This document shows, piece after piece, positions 14,016 through 21,767 of a stretch of DNA of 26,808 bases. Position 1 is the stretch's first letter. Each line of letters opens with the position of its first letter. Below the pieces are notes generated by a model that was given only the letters and a program-made list of their open reading frames with translations, was not told the origin of the DNA and ran no database searches. A program made the translations under genes and the position numbers. The stretch is from a virus, in the IMG/VR virus record IMGVR_UViG_3300020183_000390, positions 1 through 26,808 of that record. One strand, 5' to 3'.

Positions 14016-17000
14016 AGCTAAAAATAACACCCAACAATCGATGCACTCTAAACCTAAAGAAAAAAGTGCAACGCAAAAGGCGCTCGACGAAACGCCTATT
14101 CAAGTTTATTCAATCGATAATCAAAAAATTGATGCAACTTTTTCAGAAACAACTTCGCAGCCGTTAGATTTGTTTAAGAACGTCAGTTCAGACAGACCAG
14201 AAATAATTGCGTTATCTAATTTTCTTCCATGCTATACCAACGCTGGTAATCTTAACGAAATAGGCGAATTTTTTCAAATAAAACAAGATGCTCTATTGAT
14301 AACTTGCGTTGACACTATTAATAACATTCTAGAAACCATACCTACTGAATCAGAACAAACGACGATTAATTATATCGATAATACGCGAACCGAACTTTTA
14401 GATTTTTGTACAAAAATAGAAGATGATATAACGGATTTGGTTAGCGCGTTTGAAGATACAAAAAAAATTCTAAATCCTAAAAAAGACATTAGCGTTGAGG
14501 TAAAAGGTTTACAGGATATACCATCGACTTTTAAGATTTTTGATAAATTTGAAACAATAACCAAGTGTAATCCTGACACTATAAAAAATTGGACGAATAC
14601 GAAACTTTGGTTACAGTTGTGCAAAGAATATAAAGAAGCGTTAAGATCGGGCGTTTGCAAGGACGATGGATTGTTCGTAATGAAAAAATCGTCTCCTTCA
14701 GATTCGTCGATGCAGGATCCTTTTTCAATTTTTAATCCTAAAAACTACGATCAAAAATTTGATTTTAATTCAAAACAAAGCGAAGTTCCTTCCGACGTAT
14801 TCAATCCAGAATTACAATTTAACGTCGATGTAAAAAACACTTATTACAACGTTTTTAAAAATGTTTTTACGAACGACGAAAAATCAATTTTAAATGTACC
14901 AATGGGAGATTTGATACGCAGCGGTGACAAAAAAGAAAAAGGCAAAACTTTAGCAAGATTAAGTTATCTAATAAGTAGAGAATTTAGGTATTCTGATAAA
15001 TTACGTTTAATGTCCCAAGCACAGTCTCCTTCACATTCTTTGTTAACTAGTCTTGGTTATTCATCAACAAAAATTTCGCCGAGTACGACAACTGACAATA
15101 GGTTATTTTGGGATTTTTTTATTGGAAGATTTGGCGATGATATAACACAAATACCATCTCAAAATCGACTAATAAACAATTATAACTTAACGAGCTTATC
15201 TCAATTTGTCGCAACAAGGACAACGACGCAACAAACGGCGCAACAAGAATTTGAAGTTTTAAGTTTTGAGAATCGATATATTAATGACGACATCGGCGCT
15301 AACAGACAGTCAATTTTAACACCAGGTTCAGCGTTTTTAGTCGACGACGTTTTTACGTCGAATACCAGCGATTTGTTTAACACAAGTGACATAAACCTTT
15401 TTAGAAATAAACTAAAAACTACGATAACAAATTTAAAAGAAATAACGGGATTAAACTCGAGTGTAAGATCGTGGATGTTTGACAATATATCGCCCAGAAC
15501 TAAATTACAGATAGTAACTGGAACGACCAATGATTCTGCAGATCAAGATGCAGATACGGATCAAACACCCGAAAATAAACCTGGACAAGATTTATTAGAT
15601 AAAGAAATAAGAAATCCACTGTTGTTATTAAGAAGACTAGAACAAGATTTATTGAACAGCGAAGGTTTTTTAACTAGAACCGGATTGCCTAATAGCATAG
15701 TCGACAATGACACCACGGATTTAGGTCGAGTTTTAATTGCTCGCGCGCTGGCAGATTACGAAAATTCTGGTCGTCACTTGTTAACTAACATTTTCTTATA
15801 TGTAGTTTTTAAAACGAACTCGATTATAAAAGCTCAAAATGGTAATGATTCTTATAGCTCTGCATTTAGTTCTTTAAGGACCGAATTCAAAACGTATCTA
15901 GAAAATTATTATAAAAACAATAAAAACGAAATTAAACTGGGGACTGGTGGAGATCCAAACGTAAAAAGCGTCAATCTAAATGCGCCTATAAACTATAAGA
16001 CTTTTGATAACATCGCCGAGTTTATGTCGAAGCTCTTGAAAAAATTCAAAGTAGCAGATTCGACGGCGGACATTAGCGATCAATTTTCTTTTAGAAATCC
16101 ATTTACCGCCAACGTCGATAGGCAGAAAACGTACTATTCCAGAGTTTCGTTAGAATCTATGATGGTACTTTTATTTTTAATGTGTTGTTTAATTTTAGAC
16201 GACACCAATCAAGAAATTATAGTTGGCTATGCTTCGAACGCAGCGACAATTAGAAAATCAAACAAAGAAGCAATAAGCAAATATGTTTATGTCGATGAGC
16301 AAGGTTCGATTGTAACTTTAACGTTAGAACTTGCCAAAAGCTTTAGAAACGAAAAAGATACAATTCAAGTTTATAACTATTATCACTACGACGATATCAT
16401 CTTGTATGCTGAAAATTTTATAAACGATGAAATATTAAGTGTAAGAAAACTTTCTTCTTATTTTCTGTGTTATTTGTCGGTATTAGAAGCTAAGTTTAAT
16501 GACTTTATTAATAATTTCGAAGCAGGAACTATAGCCAATAACGCTATTAGTATTCGAACTAACTTAAATCTAATACTGTCAACATCAACGACGTTAGGCA
16601 CTCAACAAATAGATAGATTGATATCTGAAATTTTTTCAATAGAACAACTAAGATTAGTAAAAAGTAAATTAGCTTACATGAAAGTTAGATTTCAAGAAAA
16701 TTATAATTCTCTTGTTAGATCGTTAGTAGTTCCATATTTTACTTCTCTAAAGGATGAAGATTCAAAAATTATAGATGGATGTTTACCGTTGGAAGATGTT
16801 CATTTAGTTTCTTGGAAATTTTTCTTAAAAAGTTATTTGAATAAATGGGAATTTAGAAATCCATGGGCGAATAATTCTAAAATTTTATCGGTCGGTATAC
16901 CACATAAACTATACAGAAAATTACAAAAACCTATCGACGCGTCGTCGCTACAGAGCACGATCAACGATGCAAATCTTATTTGTATAAATGTTTATTTGGT

Positions 17001-17766
17001 CGACAATCTAAGACCGTTATTGGTTTATAAGCCACAAAAATTTATTTTTGACATCAATAAATTTTCGATTAGAACGTTAAACAGTTACGAAGATTACCTC
17101 GCCGAACTACCGCCGTCTTTTGACAAAGAAAACATTGTTTTTCCATTTTTAAATTTAAACGATTTTCAATCAAAGTTTTCAAAATCTACGAATTTAAAAA
17201 AAGTTGATTATCAAAATAATCTTGACGAATTATACGCCTTAAAATATAAAAATTTCATCGATCCATCACAGTATATGCAGTTAATAAAAAATCACACAAA
17301 TAACTTCATGTTAGAAGAATATTTGCGTTTCATTACGGGTCAATCTTTCGATGAACATGCATTTTACAACTATAATAAAACACTAACAAATTTCGATGAA
17401 ACGCTAATAAACTCTCAAATATCGTTAACCGAAGGCGCGATACAATATCTAAAGAATACGAGTTTTATTGGGGTCGATGCAATAAAAAATTCTTTAATTT
17501 GTCCAAAAAAATTCGACAGGGTATTTCATTTATATTTCGATCCAGAAAAATTTATTGTTGACGAGGAGAAGATTCAATCGCTTAATTCAGGAAATACTGG
17601 CATAATACAATATTACGAAAACAACAGTGACATAGTAAAAGTACAGTTATCTTCTTCTTCTAATGAATATTATTATCGCCGAGGTGGGTCTATTCAAACT
17701 GGACAAACAGACGATAGAAAACTTGAATTTGATAGTTATTTTGTAGAATTAGAGATGATAGCGTAA
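14002..17766 (+). CDS. Very large virion-type protein (1254 aa), unknown
   Basis: This is the longest gene in the window, and no homologous family is recognised. The N-terminus is polar and disordered (AKAKNNTQQSMHSKPKEKSA). After about residue 50 the protein is a long alternation of helical and beta segments rich in Asn, Asp, Thr and Phe/Tyr. It has one notable buried hydrophobic helix, MMVLLFLMCCLIL (about 720-732), too isolated to be a signal peptide. Low-complexity DQDADTDQTPENKPGQD (about 510-527) may be a loop. The length and position, between two FN3-type virion proteins and overlapping the upstream stop by 14 bases, fit a baseplate wedge or large tail-associated protein, but no catalytic motif is visible. 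The ATG at 14002 follows GGAAGAAT, an acceptable ribosome site. Confidence 0.75.
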   Translation: MTKAKAKNNTQQSMHSKPKEKSATQKALDETPIQVYSIDNQKIDATFSETTSQPLDLFKNVSSDRPEIIALSNFLPCYTNAGNLNEIGEFFQIKQDALLITCVDTINNILETIPTESEQTTINYIDNTRTELLDFCTKIEDDITDLVSAFEDTKKILNPKKDISVEVKGLQDIPSTFKIFDKFETITKCNPDTIKNWTNTKLWLQLCKEYKEALRSGVCKDDGLFVMKKSSPSDSSMQDPFSIFNPKNYDQKFDFNSKQSEVPSDVFNPELQFNVDVKNTYYNVFKNVFTNDEKSILNVPMGDLIRSGDKKEKGKTLARLSYLISREFRYSDKLRLMSQAQSPSHSLLTSLGYSSTKISPSTTTDNRLFWDFFIGRFGDDITQIPSQNRLINNYNLTSLSQFVATRTTTQQTAQQEFEVLSFENRYINDDIGANRQSILTPGSAFLVDDVFTSNTSDLFNTSDINLFRNKLKTTITNLKEITGLNSSVRSWMFDNISPRTKLQIVTGTTNDSADQDADTDQTPENKPGQDLLDKEIRNPLLLLRRLEQDLLNSEGFLTRTGLPNSIVDNDTTDLGRVLIARALADYENSGRHLLTNIFLYVVFKTNSIIKAQNGNDSYSSAFSSLRTEFKTYLENYYKNNKNEIKLGTGGDPNVKSVNLNAPINYKTFDNIAEFMSKLLKKFKVADSTADISDQFSFRNPFTANVDRQKTYYSRVSLESMMVLLFLMCCLILDDTNQEIIVGYASNAATIRKSNKEAISKYVYVDEQGSIVTLTLELAKSFRNEKDTIQVYNYYHYDDIILYAENFINDEILSVRKLSSYFLCYLSVLEAKFNDFINNFEAGTIANNAISIRTNLNLILSTSTTLGTQQIDRLISEIFSIEQLRLVKSKLAYMKVRFQENYNSLVRSLVVPYFTSLKDEDSKIIDGCLPLEDVHLVSWKFFLKSYLNKWEFRNPWANNSKILSVGIPHKLYRKLQKPIDASSLQSTINDANLICINVYLVDNLRPLLVYKPQKFIFDINKFSIRTLNSYEDYLAELPPSFDKENIVFPFLNLNDFQSKFSKSTNLKKVDYQNNLDELYALKYKNFIDPSQYMQLIKNHTNNFMLEEYLRFITGQSFDEHAFYNYNKTLTNFDETLINSQISLTEGAIQYLKNTSFIGVDAIKNSLICPKKFDRVFHLYFDPEKFIVDEEKIQSLNSGNTGIIQYYENNSDIVKVQLSSSSNEYYYRRGGSIQTGQTDDRKLEFDSYFVELEMIA

Positions 17767-17771
17767 ACAAT

Positions 17772-19625
17772 ATGACAACCGTTTCGAAACGATCAAACGA
17801 AATTTATTCTATTCAGGTAACTGAAATAAGTAGATTTACTTCTAAATTTATTTATAATTTTTACGTTGCCGACGAATACGTGCAATCTACTCCAAGCGTC
17901 CCCGAAGTTTATAAAAAACCCACGATAAATAAAAACGATATAAGCTTATCTTCATTTTCGTTAAGAGTGCCTCGATACGTCGAGCTTGAGTGGATGTTAG
18001 ATCGTTTTGGAAATAAAAAAAATGTTGCCGTAGATTTACGAGCGAACGAATGGCGCGCCATTTCGCAAGACAATTTAGCTATAAGCAACTATATGCCCTA
18101 TAGCTTTTCAAGTTTTAAAACAATTGAAAATGCGTCGGAAGATATCAATAAGGGTGTAGATGGCGAATTATTAACCGATTCGGCATTAAGTCAGGCTACA
18201 ATAACCGAAGATTTTTTGGCTAAATTGATGGAGGATTATCAAGAAACGCCAGAGTCTTCAAATCTAGAATTTTTTAGAAAAGAAATAGAAACGTCGAGCA
18301 AGTGTATAGAAAAAATAGGAAATAAGTCTTATGAAACTCTAGGCGTTACTTTCTTTAAACAAGACGAAATTATAAGTCCTAGGTTATTTCAAACGATAAA
18401 AGATAATGAAAAAAAATTCTATACAATGTTGAGTACCGCCATACTTCCTGATATTTTTTCATCTACGAGTCTAACCAAGCAAAATTTAGATCAAATAAAT
18501 AAATTTTCTACTTCACAAAGACAAAACGACTCTTCTTTAAAGTTGCATGGCGATGTTGGAGCAACTACTACAGAAATACCAAATGGCGTAATTAGTACGA
18601 TCGGGTACGTTATAGAAAAACATCGTATTAGCGAAGATGGTTTCGTAAAAGAAAATACTTTATATATAGCCAATCCGAATATTCAATCTACAATAGATGT
18701 TAACGTACGTTATGGTTCAACTTACGTATATTCTATTAGAGCATTTCTACAACTTGAAATAGCGGTTAAACCGTCAAATTCTTCGAATTATCATAAAACA
18801 ATTTTTTACTTAGTAGGTAATCCCACAATAACAAGAGTGAGTTGTGAAGAAAATATACCTCCCCCGCCGCCTACTGAACTCGACTTTGTTTGGGATTATA
18901 AGAAAAAAGAATTTCACGTTAATTGGCAAATGCCATTTAATTCGCAAAGAGATATAACACAGTTCCAGATACTTCGTCGCAATTCTATACACGAATCATT
19001 CGAGCTCTTAGAACAACAATGCTTCGATTTTTCGAGCGTAAAAAAAACGACAGGAGAGATTATAGATGGTAATAATTTCGAAATGTCGAAAGATAATTTA
19101 GCGTATGTAAAATATCAAAAATATCCTACTTTTACCTTTAAAGACGTAGAGTTTATAATCGATGCTGAAAATCTAAAAGCCTCGAAATATATTTACACAA
19201 TCGCGGCAGTCGACGCTCATGGATTGATATCGAATTATGGTATTCAAGTCGAAGTAAGTTTCGATTTTTTCAAAAATGAATTAACAAAAAAGATAGTTTG
19301 CGAAAGTGGTTCGCCCCGACCGTATCCTAACATGTATCTAAAGACCGATTTGTTCAAAGACGTGATTCAAGTATCTGGCTTGTCGTCTCAAAAATTAAAA
19401 ATATATTTTATGCCTGAATATTTTAAAGTAATTTCTTATAAAACGGGAATTAATAAATTGGTAACTACGAATCAAGACGGCAGCAACGGAGGCTATTATA
19501 AGCTTCAGTTCATTAATACGCAAAATCAAAAAACAGATTATTTAAAAATAAAAATAGATGATCCTAGGCTCTTAACTGCAAAAACGGAAACCGAAAGAAT
19601 AGAAGAACTTTATTATTTGATATAA
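17772..19625 (+). CDS. Virion-type protein with FN3-like domain (617 aa)
   Basis: The product has 617 residues. The first third is polar beta/helix sequence (SLSSFSLRVPRYVELEWMLD around 55-75). At about 358-363 a short proline run (IPPPPPTELDF) marks a hinge into an FN3-like domain (about 363-497): FHVNWQMPFNSQRDITQFQILRR is the B-C strand pattern and KYIYTIAAVDAHGLIS the F-G strands. The remaining 120 residues form another beta-rich part. FN3-type modules with proline hinges are usual in phage tail-tip and baseplate proteins that contact host glycans. The ATG at 17772 is five bases after the previous stop, so translation is probably coupled. A clear terminator follows, making this the last gene of the first structural transcript. 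Confidence 0.75.
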   Translation: MTTVSKRSNEIYSIQVTEISRFTSKFIYNFYVADEYVQSTPSVPEVYKKPTINKNDISLSSFSLRVPRYVELEWMLDRFGNKKNVAVDLRANEWRAISQDNLAISNYMPYSFSSFKTIENASEDINKGVDGELLTDSALSQATITEDFLAKLMEDYQETPESSNLEFFRKEIETSSKCIEKIGNKSYETLGVTFFKQDEIISPRLFQTIKDNEKKFYTMLSTAILPDIFSSTSLTKQNLDQINKFSTSQRQNDSSLKLHGDVGATTTEIPNGVISTIGYVIEKHRISEDGFVKENTLYIANPNIQSTIDVNVRYGSTYVYSIRAFLQLEIAVKPSNSSNYHKTIFYLVGNPTITRVSCEENIPPPPPTELDFVWDYKKKEFHVNWQMPFNSQRDITQFQILRRNSIHESFELLEQQCFDFSSVKKTTGEIIDGNNFEMSKDNLAYVKYQKYPTFTFKDVEFIIDAENLKASKYIYTIAAVDAHGLISNYGIQVEVSFDFFKNELTKKIVCESGSPRPYPNMYLKTDLFKDVIQVSGLSSQKLKIYFMPEYFKVISYKTGINKLVTTNQDGSNGGYYKLQFINTQNQKTDYLKIKIDDPRLLTAKTETERIEELYYLI

Positions 19626-19638
19626 TCCGTCAACATAG

Positions 19639-19668
19639 TTACTTTGAATATAACAAGGTAGTTTTTTT
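19639..19668 (+). terminator. Rho-independent terminator inside the virion cluster
   Basis: TTACTTTG (19639-19646) pairs with CAAGGTAG (19654-19661), eight pairs including two G-U wobbles, around a 7-base loop, and is followed directly by seven T residues (19662-19668). It lies 14 bases after the stop of the 617-residue protein gene and splits the structural genes into two transcription units. Confidence 0.6.
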
Positions 19669-19707
19669 GTCTTATTGATAGGTATCAGTAGTTTTGGAGG
19701 GTGTTAA

Positions 19708-20433
19708 ATGGGATGGTTAGATAATTCTACAAACAACATTATTTTAGACGCCGTGTTGACGGACTTCGGCCGCGAAGCCTTGGCAAGAAACAATAATTCT
19801 TTTAAAATAGCAAAGTTTTCTTTAGGCGACGACGAAGTCAACTATGGAATTATTACCAAGTATGGAAGAACAATCGGTCGAGAAAAAATAGAAAAAAATA
19901 CGCCGATATTCGAAGCCTTGACCAACAGCAACTTAGCTTTAAAATATAGACTAGTATCCATTCCAAATCCCCTAGTTTATTTACCGAAACTAGTACTATT
20001 AGGTTCGGCGATCGATACGATAGTACCAGGAGCTGGTCCTATATCATTTATAGTACAACAAAAATTATCGTCCCAAGATTCGACCTTACAAATTGATCCT
20101 CAATTAGCTGAGACTACTTTCGAAGTACAATATCCATCGCTTTTCTTGCTAGTCGGTCAAGTCGATGGACAGCAAATTGTAGGCTCAGTTCTTCAAGATT
20201 CTTTCCGTACGGCAACGAAATCGGTCGCTGTAAGCCCAGGTTCGAATGCGGGCATAAAACAAGCAACAATCACTTTGAGCGCGCCAGCAATATCTGACAC
20301 TACTTTTAATACGTATGGTAGAACAATAGACGCTAGTGGAAAATTGCAAATTTCTACATCTATAAAAATAACAGGCGTAATGTCGGGTTTAAGCCTTACG
20401 GTACCTGTTAACATAAACAACAAGTCGACATAA
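19708..20433 (+). CDS. Virion-type protein of the LDN-LT-GR family
   Basis: The product has 241 residues. Its N-terminus, MGWLDNSTNNIILDAVLTDF followed by GREALARNNNSFKIAKFS, matches the start of the 10688 product in order and spacing (LDN, I-D-A-x-L-T, GR, K-F/x-x-FS). The block GRTIGREKIEKNTPIFEALT (about 54-73) is a second distinctive element that I associate with uncharacterised proteins of marine T4-like phages. The C-terminal half is beta-rich and ends in hydroxyl/Asn-rich residues, typical of tail or head-surface proteins. The ribosome site is the strongest in the cluster, GGAGG at 19696-19700 with seven bases of spacing, directly after a terminator. High, separately controlled expression is therefore likely. 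Tail tube, neck or decoration protein are all possible. Confidence 0.78.
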   Translation: MGWLDNSTNNIILDAVLTDFGREALARNNNSFKIAKFSLGDDEVNYGIITKYGRTIGREKIEKNTPIFEALTNSNLALKYRLVSIPNPLVYLPKLVLLGSAIDTIVPGAGPISFIVQQKLSSQDSTLQIDPQLAETTFEVQYPSLFLLVGQVDGQQIVGSVLQDSFRTATKSVAVSPGSNAGIKQATITLSAPAISDTTFNTYGRTIDASGKLQISTSIKITGVMSGLSLTVPVNINNKST

Positions 20434-20452
20434 ACAATAGGAAAATTATACA

Positions 20453-21715
20453 ATGTCAACGTTTCGAACATTATTATCAAACGACATAAAAACCGCAAAA
20501 TCTTTTTTAAATCAATTGATCGATGTACTGCAAGAAGACATCAGCGGTTCTACGTCACGACGTAAATATCAACATTTCGTAACGGGTGGCGTAGGGCCCG
20601 GCGTAACGTCATCGTTGTTTCAAACCGTTTATGATCAAGACTTCACTCTACAAACAGCAAATCCAATATTCGATATAACGGTTGGTTTAGCTCCGCCCAC
20701 AGACGACTACGCAGACGGCGTTTTATACGATGCCAAAATAGGCGAAGACTCAACAGGCAAATTATTGTTCCCCAGCAGCTCATTAATGGCTCGAGAAAAA
20801 GGAGAAATTTACAGACAATTTGCACAAACTCTCTTGGGAGACGGTACTGCACAATTTAAGGTTCCACTCGAGCCTCAAGTTAGCGTGACACAAGACACGA
20901 TAGATGTAGGTTTATTTTTAGCTTTTAAGCGACTCTTTGCAAGAGACCAAATTAAACGTGAAACGTTCGCAATGAGATTCTATCAATCGGCGTCTTTTGT
21001 TTCGAGATTAGGTACTAGCATAGATATGCCACCAGCAGCAGACGCCGATGGATTTTCAAACTTAAACATAACGTCGATTTCTGGTTCTGCGATATTTACG
21101 GACATAGGATCCAATGACGCAAGGTTTACAACATTCGGTGGACAGTATGGAACGATAGTCGATTCTTCCAATACTTCGCGAAGAGTTGGATTGATGTTTT
21201 ACGACGCTGGCGTCGCAGTTTTAGATCTCGCAAAAATCACTTCAGGTAGTCAGTTTGTATCTGGAACGATCGCCGCGATGGCGCCAACGGGTACTACAAT
21301 ATTGGGTAACACTGGCACTGCAACTGCAAAAAAATCAAAATTTATACCTGACTTTGTAATGTCAGGAAGCATGGACGACATCATAGATCACATATGCGCT
21401 ACAAGATTTCAATCGGGTTCTTTGACGGCAATTACGTTCCAAAATATTACAAACATCAATAGCACCTTGATATTCTGTAGAGCTCCTGCGGATGAGTTTA
21501 ATTATTCTTCTAATCCGACCTTCGTCGATTCTACTTCGCAAAAAATAGTAGTTATTGATGAAGGACAGGAAGGTTTACAAGATACGTTTACTTACGTTAC
21601 GACCATCGGATTGTACGACGGTTCTAATAACCTGTTGGCAGTAGCAAAGTTGAGCCGTCCTGTAGAAAAAAGTCCGGAAAGAGATCTTACGTTTAGAATT
21701 AGATTAGACTTTTAA
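20453..21715 (+). CDS. Virion-type protein with shared C-terminal module (420 aa)
   Basis: The product has 420 residues. The N-terminal part (1-240) starts with a helical segment (TLLSNDIKTAKSFLNQLIDVL) and continues as beta-rich sequence with VTGGVGPGVTSSLFQTVYDQ. From about 245 to the end it carries a module also found in the next protein: a strand pair VGLMFYDAGVAVLDL, a middle block FNYSSNPTF, and a terminal signature TTIGLYDGSNNLLAVAKLSR followed by PV, a charged turn and FRIRLDF at the C-terminus. The exact C-terminal ending suggests that a trimer interface or attachment point lies there. It follows the 19708 gene by 19 bases, with AGGA about 10 bases before the ATG. Tail fibre, fibre-joint or neck protein are the reasonable options. 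Confidence 0.78.
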   Translation: MSTFRTLLSNDIKTAKSFLNQLIDVLQEDISGSTSRRKYQHFVTGGVGPGVTSSLFQTVYDQDFTLQTANPIFDITVGLAPPTDDYADGVLYDAKIGEDSTGKLLFPSSSLMAREKGEIYRQFAQTLLGDGTAQFKVPLEPQVSVTQDTIDVGLFLAFKRLFARDQIKRETFAMRFYQSASFVSRLGTSIDMPPAADADGFSNLNITSISGSAIFTDIGSNDARFTTFGGQYGTIVDSSNTSRRVGLMFYDAGVAVLDLAKITSGSQFVSGTIAAMAPTGTTILGNTGTATAKKSKFIPDFVMSGSMDDIIDHICATRFQSGSLTAITFQNITNINSTLIFCRAPADEFNYSSNPTFVDSTSQKIVVIDEGQEGLQDTFTYVTTIGLYDGSNNLLAVAKLSRPVEKSPERDLTFRIRLDF

Positions 21716-21767
21716 TTTATCGCAGCGATTTTATAGTTGTGTAATCATCCAGAAGACAAAATCTGAT

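Noticed and set aside
17849-17856. Minus-strand TATAAATA late promoter
   Set aside because: It is deep inside a plus-strand coding region with no minus-strand gene downstream; expected by chance in AT-rich DNA.
21719-21729. ATCGCAGCGAT palindrome as a terminator
   Set aside because: The stem can only be three base pairs once a workable loop is allowed; not credible as a terminator.
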